Shown here: one piece after another, positions 46,971-56,273 of the stretch
Layout of the letters: every line of letters starts with the position of its first letter
Numbering within the stretch: position 1 is the stretch's first letter
Assembly: GCA_026389025.1 (NCBI GenBank)
Contig: JAPLIQ010000012.1
Span: 61,986 to 125,985, forward strand
Direction of reading: 5' to 3'
Length of the DNA stretch: 64,000 nt
From: Candidatus Babelota bacterium
GTDB lineage: Bacteria > Babelota > Babeliae > Babelales > Chromulinivoraceae
Translations under genes and position numbers: made by a program
The notes under the pieces: model-generated
What the model was told of the DNA's origin: nothing
The model's database searches: none
Seen by the model: only the letters and a program-made list of their open reading frames with translations

Positions 46971-48395
46971 CTATTTTTTTAATGCCTTAAAGCTACCCAA
47001 AGCCCTGTCTCGAGACTCTTTTAAATCAATAATTGGCATCGGGTAATCAACTCCCATTTCAATTCCTGCTTTTTTTAACACTTGCTCAGGCGCAAGCCAT
47101 GGTGCAGCAATATATTTACTAGGCAGCTTAGATAATTCTGGGACAAATTGAGCGATGTACTCACCTGCAGGATCAAATTTTTTAGCCTGTGTAATTGGAT
47201 TAAAAATACGAAAATATGGAGCAGCGTCGTAACCACAGCCAGCAACCCATTGCCAATTAAAACTGTTGCTTGCCAAATCAGCATCGACCAATAATTGCCA
47301 AAACCACTGAGCTCCGGTACGCCAATCAATCATCAAATTTTTCACTAAAAATGACGCAACTACCATACGCATGCGATTGTGCATGTATCCGGTAGTAAAA
47401 AGTTCTCTCATGGATGCATCTACAATCGGATATCCTGTCATACCAGTTTGCCATGCAAGCAAATCTTTTTTGCTATAGCGCCACGCAAATCGATCAAATT
47501 TTTCTTGCAGATTTTTATGATACATCGTTGGATTATGATACAAAACATAGTAAGAAAATTCACGCCATCCCAGCTCTTTTAAAAGGCAAGAAATGTTTTT
47601 TTTATTAGCATATTCATGACCATTCTGTTTGACTTCATGCCAAATTTGATGTGCCGAAATTTCTCCAAAGTGAATGTGAGCAGAAAGACGAGAAACGTTT
47701 TTGAGTGCAGGAAAATCACGACCTTGTGCATAATTTTCTAAACCATTTTTAATAAAACTTTGCAGTCTTTTGTGAGCAGATAGTTCACCCGGCTTCCAAT
47801 GTTTTTCAAAACGATTTTCAACAGAATTATCCTCAAGTAGCTGCAATGATTCAATTGAATGCTTGTCTACTTTTGTTGTAAAAAATTCTATATTTCGAGG
47901 CTTGGGTAAAGGTATGCGAGGCTCAGGCCCTTTTAAGCATTCACGATAAAAAGGAGTAAATACTTTATACGGCGTACCATCTTTTTTTAAAATGTCAGAA
48001 GGACTAAACAACAATGATTCATCAAACATTTTCACTTCAATGTCAGATTTTTGCAATTCCAGCTCAACAGCATGATCTCGCTTCATTTCTACAGAATCAT
48101 AAGATTTATTGAAATGAACGGCAGTGACTTTATATTCTTTTGCCAGCTTAGGTAGAATTTTTACAGCATCACCAATGTAACAACGAAGTGAACCATCCAA
48201 GCTGCCCTGTAAAGACTGCAGTGAGTGATGCAACCACCACTTGCTACCGTCTCCGATTGCATGCTCTGATTTTAAATCTTGATCAAATATATATATCGGT
48301 AAAATTTTTGCTTGCGCTGCAGCTGCGTGAAAAGCAGGATTGTCTAACACGCGTAAATCACGCCTAAACCATACAATTATTATTTCATGTTTCAT
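46971..48395 (-). CDS. phr: Deoxyribodipyrimidine photolyase (class I)
   Basis: Uses light and FAD to split UV-induced cyclobutane pyrimidine dimers. The N-terminal photolyase alpha/beta domain begins IIIVWFRRDLRVLDNPAF. The FAD-binding helical domain has ELGWREFSYYVLYHNP and the tract DADLASNSFNWQWVAGCG, with NPITQAKKFDPAGEYI after it. The 474-residue length matches CPD photolyases. Class I versus a cryptochrome cannot be fully settled by eye. It has no good ribosome site and lies between two secreted-protein genes. Confidence 0.94.
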   Translation of the reverse strand: MKHEIIIVWFRRDLRVLDNPAFHAAAAQAKILPIYIFDQDLKSEHAIGDGSKWWLHHSLQSLQGSLDGSLRCYIGDAVKILPKLAKEYKVTAVHFNKSYDSVEMKRDHAVELELQKSDIEVKMFDESLLFSPSDILKKDGTPYKVFTPFYRECLKGPEPRIPLPKPRNIEFFTTKVDKHSIESLQLLEDNSVENRFEKHWKPGELSAHKRLQSFIKNGLENYAQGRDFPALKNVSRLSAHIHFGEISAHQIWHEVKQNGHEYANKKNISCLLKELGWREFSYYVLYHNPTMYHKNLQEKFDRFAWRYSKKDLLAWQTGMTGYPIVDASMRELFTTGYMHNRMRMVVASFLVKNLMIDWRTGAQWFWQLLVDADLASNSFNWQWVAGCGYDAAPYFRIFNPITQAKKFDPAGEYIAQFVPELSKLPSKYIAAPWLAPEQVLKKAGIEMGVDYPMPIIDLKESRDRALGSFKALKK

Positions 48396-48408
48396 TTTTA
48401 CACACTCT

Positions 48409-48846
48409 TTAAAATATATTGTTTTCTACGTCACTCATATAACTCAACAATCGCTGACAAAGAATAGACACTACTACATCTTGAGAACCTACTGGTAAAA
48501 ATTCTTTACTGCCAGGATAATAACAGTCTTGGCGGGCAAATAAAATAGCTGTACGTAAAGTTTGAATCGCAAGCCCTGGAGCATCCTCAAGAATTTTTTT
48601 CACCTCACTGCTATTTCCAGCCTGAGCAGCAACATTTAACTTAACATCAATTCTTTCTGGAAAAAAGGGAAAACAGACAGATAATTTTTTAAAAGCTTCT
48701 TGCTCAGACAATTGATACATTTGAGCATACAAATCAACATTTTTGAAAATGCTTTTTTCTATCAACTGATCCTCTGATAGCGCACTATGCTCGCAAGCAT
48801 GAATTTGAAAAAAACAACTTATAAGAAAAAACGGTAATAATTTCAT
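48409..48846 (-). CDS. Secreted hypothetical protein
   Basis: Not recognised. It is 145 residues, with a signal peptide (LLPFFLISCFFQIHA). The mature part is helical, and one segment, VKLNVAAQAGNSSEVKKILE, looks like a single ankyrin-type repeat. Four cysteines are scattered in the mature region. AGGGGAAA lies upstream of the ATG. It ends 13 bases before the photolyase start on the same strand, so the two may be co-transcribed. Confidence 0.75.
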   Translation of the reverse strand: MKLLPFFLISCFFQIHACEHSALSEDQLIEKSIFKNVDLYAQMYQLSEQEAFKKLSVCFPFFPERIDVKLNVAAQAGNSSEVKKILEDAPGLAIQTLRTAILFARQDCYYPGSKEFLPVGSQDVVVSILCQRLLSYMSDVENNIF

Positions 48847-48896
48847 AGATTTCCCCTACCTAAAAACCCTGTAGCTTTCCAAATAAAAATAACAAA

Positions 48897-48922
48897 AAAT
48901 CCCTAGCAACTGCTAGGGATTT
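48897..48922 (-). terminator. Terminator upstream of the secreted hypothetical gene
   Basis: Stem AAATCCCTAGCA / TGCTAGGGATTT with a very short loop and AT-rich flanks. It lies in the gap between the minus-strand genes 48950 and 48409 and ends the upstream acidic-protein transcript. Confidence 0.7.
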
Positions 48923-48949
48923 AGATTTCTATAGCTGAAACTTTAAAGA

Positions 48950-49888
48950 TTACTGCTCATCTACTTCAGCTTCATTGGTAGATGTTTCTTCATCTGGAGA
49001 TGTTTCTTCAAAATCATCATTTTGCTTAAATTCATCTTCGTTAGATTCATTTGCCTTCATAGATTCATCTTCAGTTTCATCATTTGAAGCTTGCTTATCT
49101 TCAATTTCTGCCTCTGACTTATTTTCATCTTCAGACTCTATGTCTGAAACGTTTGGTTGCATCATTTCAGGTTGCGCAAAAGGTTGTTCAGCTAAAGGCT
49201 CTTGACCCAAAGGCTCTTCAACAGATGCCTCTTGAGCCATTGTTACTGGTTCTATTGCTTCTGGTTCTTCAGCTTTAACTTCTGATTCTGCTACTTCTGG
49301 AGCAGCATCAACTGGATTAATTCCAAAAGGATTAGGCAAACGAATTATCTGCTTATCTGTAATTTCTTCATACGTAATATTAGCAATACGAATCATATTT
49401 TTGCGTAATTCATCTTCATGCTGCATAAGTACAGGATCGCGTCCACTAGCGACAGGTTTCTTCTCGATGATGATTTGCACACCCTTGCCACCCTTGCTAA
49501 TCAATGTTTCTTCTTTTTGCTTTTCTTCCATCTTTTCAGCATTATACGATTCCATAGCATTCAAATATTTATGAACATCTGCTTGAGGTACCACAGTAAC
49601 TGAAATTTGTTTAGACACAGGCAACAAAGTTACCTCAACTCTGCCATGACCTGGACTAATTACTAAACGCTGAGACAAAGGAATTTGTCCATTGTAATCA
49701 AAAAACAGATATAAAGGTATATCTTCTTTTATATAAGGCATTCCTATCGTTACCGTCTTGCTTTCACCGGTTGATGGCATTACCTGACCATTAAGTCTCT
49801 TAAACTGATAATCACTGGCAACAACCGATAATGACGATGCCATGAGGCCAAAGACCAATAAAACTTGTTTTTTTAGAACTGAACTCAT
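48950..49888 (-). CDS. Secreted protein with acidic low-complexity C-terminus
   Basis: Not recognised. It is about 312 residues. The signal peptide ends near VVASDYQ. A beta-rich domain (35-115) with YLFFDYNGQIPLSQRLVISP and a coiled stretch follow. From about residue 190 the sequence is almost only Glu, Asp, Ser, Thr and Asn (for example SEDENKSEAEIEDKQASNDE). Acidic tails of this sort may bind cations or be surface-exposed. ATG 49888 has AAAGGAGG four bases upstream; the frame is open further, but that start is the clear one. Confidence 0.8.
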   Translation of the reverse strand: MSSVLKKQVLLVFGLMASSLSVVASDYQFKRLNGQVMPSTGESKTVTIGMPYIKEDIPLYLFFDYNGQIPLSQRLVISPGHGRVEVTLLPVSKQISVTVVPQADVHKYLNAMESYNAEKMEEKQKEETLISKGGKGVQIIIEKKPVASGRDPVLMQHEDELRKNMIRIANITYEEITDKQIIRLPNPFGINPVDAAPEVAESEVKAEEPEAIEPVTMAQEASVEEPLGQEPLAEQPFAQPEMMQPNVSDIESEDENKSEAEIEDKQASNDETEDESMKANESNEDEFKQNDDFEETSPDEETSTNEAEVDEQ

Positions 49889-50155
49889 AAAACCTCCTTT
49901 TAAGTCGTATAATTTACTTCTTTTAGGGTAACAAAACGGAGTATCGAAAAACAAGGGTTTTCATTAATCTAATCAACTTTTTTCACAATTTGACCACAAA
50001 GAATTATGTAACCAGCATCATAGGCTTTTATATCCAATGCAAATTATCCGCCCTAATCAATAAATAGGCCTTTTTAAACAATCTCTAGAAAAAAGCAGGT
50101 CCAATAACGTAATCTGCTAGGAAATGTTACATTTTTCAAACCGTAAGGAGTTACT

Positions 50156-50341
50156 ATGTTACTAAGCTGGGTTGTAATTTTTCTAGTCATCGCACTAGTC
50201 GCAGGCTTTTTTGGATTTGGTGGCGTGGCAAAAGAAAGCGCTTGGATCGCAAAAGTATTATTTTTCGTATTCTTAGTGCTATTCATCATTGCATGGATGC
50301 AAGATATGGGATACATTGGCACTGATTTAAGGCTATTTTAA
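50156..50341 (+). CDS. DUF1328 small membrane protein (YtjA-like)
   Basis: A 61-residue protein with two hydrophobic helices (about 2-22 and 33-49) and the family pattern [20 protein letters not shown]. It matches the DUF1328 (YtjA) family of tiny inner-membrane proteins with no settled function. AAGGAG precedes the ATG. It is monocistronic and followed by a strong terminator. Confidence 0.9.
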   Translation: MLLSWVVIFLVIALVAGFFGFGGVAKESAWIAKVLFFVFLVLFIIAWMQDMGYIGTDLRLF

Positions 50342-50366
50342 AACATCTAAGTTTTAATAAAAATTC

Positions 50367-50396
50367 AAAAAGCCACTTTTTTAAGTGGCTTTTTTA
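50367..50396 (+). terminator. Terminator after the DUF1328 gene
   Basis: Stem AAAAGCCACTT / AAGTGGCTTTT with a TTTT loop and a T tail. Confidence 0.9.
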
Positions 50397-50412
50397 TTGA
50401 TAGGAGTTTTTG

Positions 50413-51270
50413 ATGCAGCATTCAAATTTCAAAAATCTGTTACTATTTTTTTCGCTTAGCTTTGCATCTTTAAGCCCGCAGCAAGAAAATTGGCAAACCT
50501 CTGCTGACAGCGCAATGCAAGACATCACAGAGCAAGCTGTTGTAGTTGCTTATGATAAAACAATCAGGGCTCGTTGTAATGATTGTGGTTGTAAGGAGCA
50601 GGGTCAAAGGGGACTTCCGGGAGCTACAGGAGCAACTGGCATACCAGGAGCAACCGGATCTTCAGTGGGTGTAACTGGTGCAACTGGTGTTACTGGTACA
50701 GCTATTGGTGCAACAGGCATGACAGGAGCTACTGGTATGACAGGTGTTGGCATTATTGGTGCAACTGGTGCTACTGGCGCAACTGGCACAACCATTGGTG
50801 CCACAGGGATGACTGGAGTGACTGGTATGACAGGTGCTGCTGGTGGCCTACTTGGATACGCAATGTTTTATTCTTTAATACCTAATGATGGTATTGGTAT
50901 TATTGCACAAAGCTCCCCGATACCTTTTAAGCATGCAGGACCTTTTGGTGGTACAGCTATTACTTCAAACAGTGCTGGTACTCTGTTTACACTAGCAGCT
51001 GCTGGAACCTATGAAATTATTTGGCAAGCTACTCAAACAGGCTCGATACAGTTTGATGTTTTTGTTAACGGAACGGAACAATCGAGCACAGTAGCTGGTC
51101 GAGGATCCAATGGTCAATTAGTTGGCGATGTATTAATTCAAACGACAGCTGCTAATCAAACTATTTCTGTTAATGTTGCATCAGCAAGTCTGAGTGTATT
51201 TGCGCCAGTGTCAAATGCTGGAGGCGGTAGTCCTGGTACTATGACACTTGTCATTATCCGATGGTCTTAA
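50413..51270 (+). CDS. Secreted collagen-like protein, paralogue 1
   Basis: A 285-residue protein: signal peptide (1-20), a short N-terminal region with the Cys motif CNDCGC at 55-60, a collagen-like Gly-X-Y tract (67-144) rich in GATGMTG units, and a C-terminal beta domain. The Y position is mostly Thr, as in glycosylated BclA-type fibres. The C-terminal domain ([20 protein letters not shown], then GTYEIIWQ) recalls the C1q/TNF-like trimerising fold of BclA. A probable surface fibre; a host-adhesion role is inference. ATG 50413 has AGGAG six bases upstream. First of three tandem paralogues. Confidence 0.85.
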   Translation: MQHSNFKNLLLFFSLSFASLSPQQENWQTSADSAMQDITEQAVVVAYDKTIRARCNDCGCKEQGQRGLPGATGATGIPGATGSSVGVTGATGVTGTAIGATGMTGATGMTGVGIIGATGATGATGTTIGATGMTGVTGMTGAAGGLLGYAMFYSLIPNDGIGIIAQSSPIPFKHAGPFGGTAITSNSAGTLFTLAAAGTYEIIWQATQTGSIQFDVFVNGTEQSSTVAGRGSNGQLVGDVLIQTTAANQTISVNVASASLSVFAPVSNAGGGSPGTMTLVIIRWS

Positions 51271-51290
51271 TCATAATCAAGGAGTTTTTA

Positions 51291-52127
51291 ATGCAGCATT
51301 CAAATTTCAAACATCTGTTACTATTTTTGTCATTCAGTTTTATTTCTTTATGCCCGCACCAAGAAAATCAGTACCAACCTGCTGGCTGCACAATTCAAGC
51401 TGTTGTCACTGCTTATGATCGAATAATCAGGGGCTGTTGCAGTAATTGTGGTTGCAAACAGGGCCGAATAGGAGCGCAGGGAGCTCAAGGACTTACTGGT
51501 ACACAGGGAGCAACCGGAGAAATTGGTCTACCAGGAGCAACTGGCCTGACAGGTGCTATGATACTAGGAGCAACTGGTATGACAGGAGCAACTGGCATGA
51601 CAGGAGCAACTGGCCCAACTGGTCAAACTGGTATGACAGGAGCAGGTGGCGCAACTGGTGCAACTGGTATGACAGGAGCAACTGGCGCAACAGGGGTAAC
51701 TGGTGGAGTAGTTGCATCTGCAATGTTTTATTCTATAATACCCACTGATGCTATCGCTACTATTGCAAAGGGTTTGCCAATACCTTTTATTCATCCAGGA
51801 ACTTTGAGTGGCACAGGTATTAGTTCCAACGCTTCAGGGACCGCGTTTACACTAGCTGCTGCAGGAACCTATCAAATTATTTGGCAAATTCAGCAATCAG
51901 GCAACATACAGTTTGATGTTTGGCTTAACAACACAGAACAATTACAGACAATCGTTGGTCAAGCACCTGCTGGTCAATTAAGTGGCAATGTGTTAATTAC
52001 TGCCACAGCTGGTCAAACTGTTTCCGTTCGTGTTGCCGCACTCAGTGGCACGACATATACACCGGTGACAAATATTGGTAGTGGTGGTCCTTACAGCATC
52101 ACGCTTGATATCATTCGACTTTCTTAA
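51291..52127 (+). CDS. Secreted collagen-like protein, paralogue 2
   Basis: A 278-residue paralogue with the same order: signal peptide, Cys cluster (CCSNCGC at 49-55), Gly-X-Y tract (about 58-138) with [10 protein letters not shown] units, and a C-terminal beta domain ([19 protein letters not shown], reading [15 protein letters not shown]). The ribosome site and first codons (AAGGAGTTTTTA then ATGCAGCATTCAAATTTCAA) are almost identical to paralogue 1, showing recent duplication. The start is 51291; the frame extends upstream into the previous gene's end. Confidence 0.85.
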   Translation: MQHSNFKHLLLFLSFSFISLCPHQENQYQPAGCTIQAVVTAYDRIIRGCCSNCGCKQGRIGAQGAQGLTGTQGATGEIGLPGATGLTGAMILGATGMTGATGMTGATGPTGQTGMTGAGGATGATGMTGATGATGVTGGVVASAMFYSIIPTDAIATIAKGLPIPFIHPGTLSGTGISSNASGTAFTLAAAGTYQIIWQIQQSGNIQFDVWLNNTEQLQTIVGQAPAGQLSGNVLITATAGQTVSVRVAALSGTTYTPVTNIGSGGPYSITLDIIRLS

Positions 52128-52151
52128 CTCATGTTTTTTAAGGAGTTTTTT

Positions 52152-53015
52152 ATGCAGCTTTCACATTTCAAAAATATTTTATTTTTGCTTTCACTCAATT
52201 TTATTTCTCTTGGTTCACACCCAGAAAATCAACAAACTTTTTCTACCTACACAATACAAGATTGCACAATGCAAGATCTTTGCGTTGCTTATGATCAAAC
52301 AACCAAGGCTTGTTGTGGCAGTTGCAAGATTTGCCCCAGAGGACCCGTAGGACCTGTAGGACTTACCGGTATGGCTGGACTGACTGGACCATCTGGCGGA
52401 GATATTGGAGCAACTGGTATGACAGGAGCAACTGGCGGAACTGGAGCAACTGGTTCGACAGGAGCAACTGGTATGGCAGGTGCCATTGGTATGACAGGAG
52501 CAACTGGTATGACAGGAGTGGGAGCTGTAGGAATGACTGGCCCTTCTCAAAGTGGTCCAAATGGGCCAGCTGGTGGAGCGCTTGCATTTGCAATGTTTTA
52601 TTCCACAATACAAACCACTGATCTTCCCTCTATTGTTGCGCAGGGCAATCCAATACCATTTGTTAATACCTATGTTTCAAGTGGTACAGCTATTACTCCC
52701 AACGGTGCTGGGACAGTTTTTACCCTTACTGCTGCTGGAACCTATAAAATTTTTTGGCAAATTAATCAAGTAGCCACAACACAGTTTGATCTTTGGCTTG
52801 GCAGCTCAGAACAACTTCAGACAGTAGTTAGTCAGTCGCCAGGAGGACCATTAAATAACACTGTATTAATTACTACGACAGCGGCTAATCAAACTGTTTC
52901 TGTTAGGGTTGCCCTGCTGAGTAACTCTTCATGGAACCCTACCAATGTTACTCCGAGAATCGCTCTTAGTGGTGGTCCTGCTACGATCACACTTGTCATC
53001 ATACGAGTTGCATAA
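52152..53015 (+). CDS. Secreted collagen-like protein, paralogue 3
   Basis: A 287-residue paralogue. The signal peptide is followed by the Cys motif CCGSCKIC at 54-61, a Gly-X-Y tract (64-142) and a C-terminal beta domain ([17 protein letters not shown]). It is the most divergent of the three, with ATG at 52152 after AAGGAGTTTTTT. Its Gly-X-Y tract begins with PRGPVGPVG before switching to GATGMTG units. The three genes are 20-25 bases apart and probably one transcript; a terminator follows about 70 bases on. Confidence 0.85.
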   Translation: MQLSHFKNILFLLSLNFISLGSHPENQQTFSTYTIQDCTMQDLCVAYDQTTKACCGSCKICPRGPVGPVGLTGMAGLTGPSGGDIGATGMTGATGGTGATGSTGATGMAGAIGMTGATGMTGVGAVGMTGPSQSGPNGPAGGALAFAMFYSTIQTTDLPSIVAQGNPIPFVNTYVSSGTAITPNGAGTVFTLTAAGTYKIFWQINQVATTQFDLWLGSSEQLQTVVSQSPGGPLNNTVLITTTAANQTVSVRVALLSNSSWNPTNVTPRIALSGGPATITLVIIRVA

Positions 53016-53080
53016 TTAATAAGGTCCTATCTTTTTGTGAGCCCAGCATGGGCGCGATATGTGGCAATTAAAAAATAGTT

Positions 53081-53122
53081 AAAAAACAAACCCACTCTTT
53101 TTTAAGAAGTGGGTTTGTTTTA
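53081..53122. terminator. Bidirectional terminator after the collagen-like genes
   Basis: Stem AAAACAAACCCACT / AGTGGGTTTGTTTT. The A/T-rich outer part lets it end both the plus-strand collagen-like genes and the convergent minus-strand gene that ends at 53175. Confidence 0.8.
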
Positions 53123-53174
53123 AAAAGTAATGTTTATTTTAAAGTGCTGGCATAACTAATGCTACATCATTGAT

Positions 53175-53747
53175 TTAATATCTATCCATGACTTCGTCTC
53201 TGTGTCTATGATCTTCTTCTTTTCGATTATGATTTTTTCTGTGCTTACGATCATCTTCTCTTCGTTTGCGATTTTCTTCACGTTGTTTTCTATGTTCTTT
53301 TTCAGATTTTTCTCGAGCTTCATGTTTATCGTGAGCAACTTTTTCTGAAGCCTTTCTTGATTGATGTTCTCTTTTTAATCGAGCATCCAATCTTTGATCT
53401 TTTTCTGTTCGGTGAGCTTTTGTTCTAGCGCTATCTACTTTATCAGAAGCTTGTTGTCTATCATCTGATATTTCTCTAGGGCTTCGATACTGCTCTCTGT
53501 CGTCAGCAAATTTGTCTGAAGCTTTATCTCTAGCGTTTTGTTTTTTTGAGAAAGCATCAGATCTTTGATCTTCTACCTTTAGATTGGCTTTTCTGCTAGC
53601 TTTATCAGCTTTTTCAGAAGCTTTGAGGTCAGCTTTTATTTCTTTATCTGTTGAGAACCACGTCGAAGGATTCCACCATGTAGCGCAAACTGTGCTTGGC
53701 AAAATAACTATGAGGGCTACAAAAAACAATATTTGTTTTTTTTGCAT
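53175..53747 (-). CDS. Secreted highly charged repetitive protein
   Basis: Not recognised. The signal peptide is MQKKQILFFVALIVILPSTV. The mature part, about 165 residues, is almost all Lys, Arg, Glu, Asp, Ser, Ala and His. It has short imperfect units such as KASEKADKASRKA and DDRKHRKNHNRKEEDHRHRD, which would form a long helix or disordered charged rod. An aromatic block (WWNPSTWF) follows the signal. AAGGAG lies upstream of the ATG. Low complexity prevents a family call. Confidence 0.75.
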   Translation of the reverse strand: MQKKQILFFVALIVILPSTVCATWWNPSTWFSTDKEIKADLKASEKADKASRKANLKVEDQRSDAFSKKQNARDKASDKFADDREQYRSPREISDDRQQASDKVDSARTKAHRTEKDQRLDARLKREHQSRKASEKVAHDKHEAREKSEKEHRKQREENRKRREDDRKHRKNHNRKEEDHRHRDEVMDRY

Positions 53748-53876
53748 TGCTCTCTCCTTTTTTAGATTTGAACAGGTTATAGAATTTACTCATTAAGAGA
53801 GATAGCATAATTCTTTTTTATAAACATATAGTTTCATCTTTTAAGCGTAGTTTTTAATGCTGATGACTTATATACC

Positions 53877-54599
53877 TTACCCTGCATGCTCTACTTGCCA
53901 TCTGATAAAGATATCGATCATGAAATTGAGTCGTGCTAGTTTCTCTTGAATCACACAAGCATCAACCATGTAAAAACACCCTGAACAATGTAACGTTTTT
54001 ATAGCAGAGCTCCACCAAAGGTAGTTTTTCAAAAGGCTTATTTCCTCTTGAACCTCTTTTAAAAATGTCACATGTGCGTCCTGATTTGACTGATTGGTCG
54101 ACAATATAAAATATCTTTTTGCAGTGTCGATTTGAAGCTGTTTAATCGTATCTTCATAAGGAGAAGATATTAAATGTGATAGCGCAACAACCTCTTTCCA
54201 ATTGCACCAGGCATCATGAGACTCGAGCAGTTCATGCACTAGATGTAACTTATAAGCAGTAAGTGCGTAACTCGATAGCAAACTCAAAGCACATATTTTA
54301 AACTTACTTACAGGAAACGAAGGTTGAAGCGATTGTGTCTTTGCAAGCAAATCACTCAAGCTTGAAACAACACCGAAATCATGTTTATGCTCTACGACAT
54401 ATTGCTTAGATGTGTTTGACGCACCAGAAAAAGAATCAGTCGTCGTTGCTGATCCTGCATTAGACTGATTATCAATTTGTATCTCAATCACCCTTCTCTG
54501 CCGCTGCGGGTCAGATTGTTTGACTTCTGCTGACTGTATTGCAAAAGTTAAAAAAATTGACAATGAAATAATTGTTTTACGAATTACTATTAAGCTCAT
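53877..54599 (-). CDS. Secreted hypothetical protein with SNA motif
   Basis: Not recognised. It is 240 residues with a signal peptide (IIISLSIFLTFAIQSA region). The region after the signal contains VIEIQIDNQSNAGSATTTDS, similar to a segment of the next gene (KVKNNSNATTSTSCNSGSAS). The rest is helical with several Cys and Trp-rich spots. AGGAT precedes the ATG. It is adjacent to and co-directional with the 54612 gene, twelve bases apart, so they are probably a small operon. Confidence 0.7.
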   Translation of the reverse strand: MSLIVIRKTIISLSIFLTFAIQSAEVKQSDPQRQRRVIEIQIDNQSNAGSATTTDSFSGASNTSKQYVVEHKHDFGVVSSLSDLLAKTQSLQPSFPVSKFKICALSLLSSYALTAYKLHLVHELLESHDAWCNWKEVVALSHLISSPYEDTIKQLQIDTAKRYFILSTNQSNQDAHVTFLKEVQEEISLLKNYLWWSSAIKTLHCSGCFYMVDACVIQEKLARLNFMIDIFIRWQVEHAG

Positions 54600-54611
54600 T
54601 TTAAATCCTAC

Positions 54612-54908
54612 TTAGATTCTAATATCAATATGCCAACCACTAAGAAACCAAGCGAACCAACCCATAGTTTTTTCATTTTTAATAGATTGATCTGATGCAT
54701 TTGATGAGGCAGAGCCAGAGTTGCAAGATGTGCTAGTTGTAGCGTTAGAATTATTTTTAACCTTTACTATAATAATGGGATCAGAATCATCCTCTAAATT
54801 ATTTTGTAAAACTTCACTTAATGGAGGAACCACTTGATCTGGTGCAGAATGCACAACGCATGCAGACAACATCGCAACAAGAAATAATATTTTTGATGCT
54901 TGCTTCAT
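54612..54908 (-). CDS. Small secreted protein or lipoprotein with SNA motif
   Basis: A 98-residue protein. The signal region ILFLVAMLSAC contains a possible lipobox (LSAC), or the signal is cut later at VHSA. The mature part has DPIIIVKVKNNSNATTSTSC, then a Ser/Asn/Gly segment and a Trp-rich end (GWFAWFLSGWHIDIRI). The SNA-rich segment resembles the downstream neighbour. ATG 54908 has AAGG six bases upstream; the frame is open further upstream, but there is no signal there. Unknown function. Confidence 0.7.
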   Translation of the reverse strand: MKQASKILFLVAMLSACVVHSAPDQVVPPLSEVLQNNLEDDSDPIIIVKVKNNSNATTSTSCNSGSASSNASDQSIKNEKTMGWFAWFLSGWHIDIRI

Positions 54909-55001
54909 AACTATCCTTTTTTCAGACCTAATAATTTTATATTCAACGGTGATGTATATTATTTTAAATTTTGCATGGAAGCAATTATTTTTCCATACAA
55001 C

Positions 55002-55030
55002 AAAAAAGGAACAGCTTAACACTGTTCCTT
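55002..55030 (-). terminator. Terminator after the 55056 gene
   Basis: Stem AAGGAACAG / CTGTTCCTT with a seven-base loop; on the minus strand a TTTTTT run follows. Confidence 0.88.
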
Positions 55031-55055
55031 GTTCAACAAAAATTTAATAATTTTT

Positions 55056-56045
55056 TTACTCGTTCCAATCATCAATACAGTCACATAAATCATACCAAAA
55101 ACTTTCTTGGCCGGTTCTTTTACGCTCTATGCGATTGCGTTCTCGAGCTATTCTATTCTGACTTTTTTGACTTTTCGCTTGCTGTGTTGCCGCACGAGCT
55201 GCTTGCTCCTGCGCACAAGCTTTCTTTTCTTCAGCTAAAGCTAAGCGTTGCTTAACTTCTAATTCTTCTTGAGCTCTTTTTTCTTCTTTACGAACTCTTG
55301 TTTCATCAATGTATGCAGCAGAGCTGAGTAACTCTGCGCTGAATTGTTCCATTTTATCAATCAACATTGGATCGCATGGAACTTGTTGACGAGTTTTATA
55401 TATAATCGTTAACGCATTTTGCAATTTTTGAATGGAGTCATGCATTGGATAGAGTGAATTACCCTGGCAGATTTTTCTAGCTAACTTTGTAATATCTTTT
55501 TCTTCTGTAGAAAAATTCCATGAAGCCATGATCGGAGTAAAGTAAGCAATAATTTGTAGAGCTGTCATCCTTTGAGCCATATCATGCATTTTATTATGCA
55601 CCAATCGTACATCGGTAGCCCACTGTTGGCGCAGATCACAAATAGTTTGGTATGCGCGTTGCATGCTTACCGTGTTATTCCATGGAGTTACATAAGAATC
55701 ATAACGAGCGCTAATTTCTAAATATGAACTTTGTACACGATTATCGAAACGATTTATTTCTCTTTCAAATTCTGGCACTCGAAGCATAAAAACTTGTACG
55801 TCCTGAAGCGTTGCAATGTCTGAGAGTAGTGCATGTATTTCTTTTGCACGATCTCTGCTTAAAGCTTCTACACGAGCTATTTTGACATCGTTAGATTCTC
55901 GATTAAAAAGGTAAATACCAGTTCCAACAGCAACAACGGTTACAGCGATAGCAACAACGGCTGTATCATCATTATTTCGTGCCTGAACGCTATCCGTTCC
56001 AACACAAGAACCAAGACCGAGGACTAACATTAATTTTTTAAACAT
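55056..56045 (-). CDS. Secreted or membrane hypothetical protein with coiled coil
   Basis: Not recognised. It is 329 residues. A signal peptide is followed by a second hydrophobic stretch (TAVVAIAVTVVAVGTGIYLF, about 28-47), so it is probably anchored. The middle is helical. Residues 255-315 form a strongly charged coiled coil (RKEEKRAQEELEVKQRLALA) and the end is acidic and aromatic (SFWYDLCDCIDDWNE). A possible tethered coiled-coil protein; no family call. Confidence 0.7.
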   Translation of the reverse strand: MFKKLMLVLGLGSCVGTDSVQARNNDDTAVVAIAVTVVAVGTGIYLFNRESNDVKIARVEALSRDRAKEIHALLSDIATLQDVQVFMLRVPEFEREINRFDNRVQSSYLEISARYDSYVTPWNNTVSMQRAYQTICDLRQQWATDVRLVHNKMHDMAQRMTALQIIAYFTPIMASWNFSTEEKDITKLARKICQGNSLYPMHDSIQKLQNALTIIYKTRQQVPCDPMLIDKMEQFSAELLSSAAYIDETRVRKEEKRAQEELEVKQRLALAEEKKACAQEQAARAATQQAKSQKSQNRIARERNRIERKRTGQESFWYDLCDCIDDWNE

Positions 56046-56273
56046 AAAAATCTTTCATATTTTTTAAACGATTATTTACCTAGCATATCACGTTTTTGAA
56101 AGGAGACGCATGTTTTTTCAAGTTTTTTGCAACCTGAATGAAAAATGATTCTTTTTAAATTCATTCATTATTTACAGACACAAAAACAGCATTTATTAAA
56201 TCTGTTGCAAAGACTTTTATAAAACTTGTAACCTAGCTTCAAACTTAGGAGTTTTACAGAAAGAGTTTAAATT

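Noticed and set aside
50605..52540. Regularly spaced GGAGCAACTGG-like units resembling a repeat array
   Set aside because: They are in-frame codons of the collagen-like Gly-X-Thr tracts, with no spacers; not CRISPR.
51446..52621. Alternative-frame and antisense repetitive frames in the collagen-like genes
   Set aside because: Repetitive codons keep all frames open; only one frame has the signal peptide and ribosome site.
53041..53053. Short palindrome GCCCAGCATGGGC
   Set aside because: A five-base stem with no T run; the stronger terminator lies 40 bases further on.
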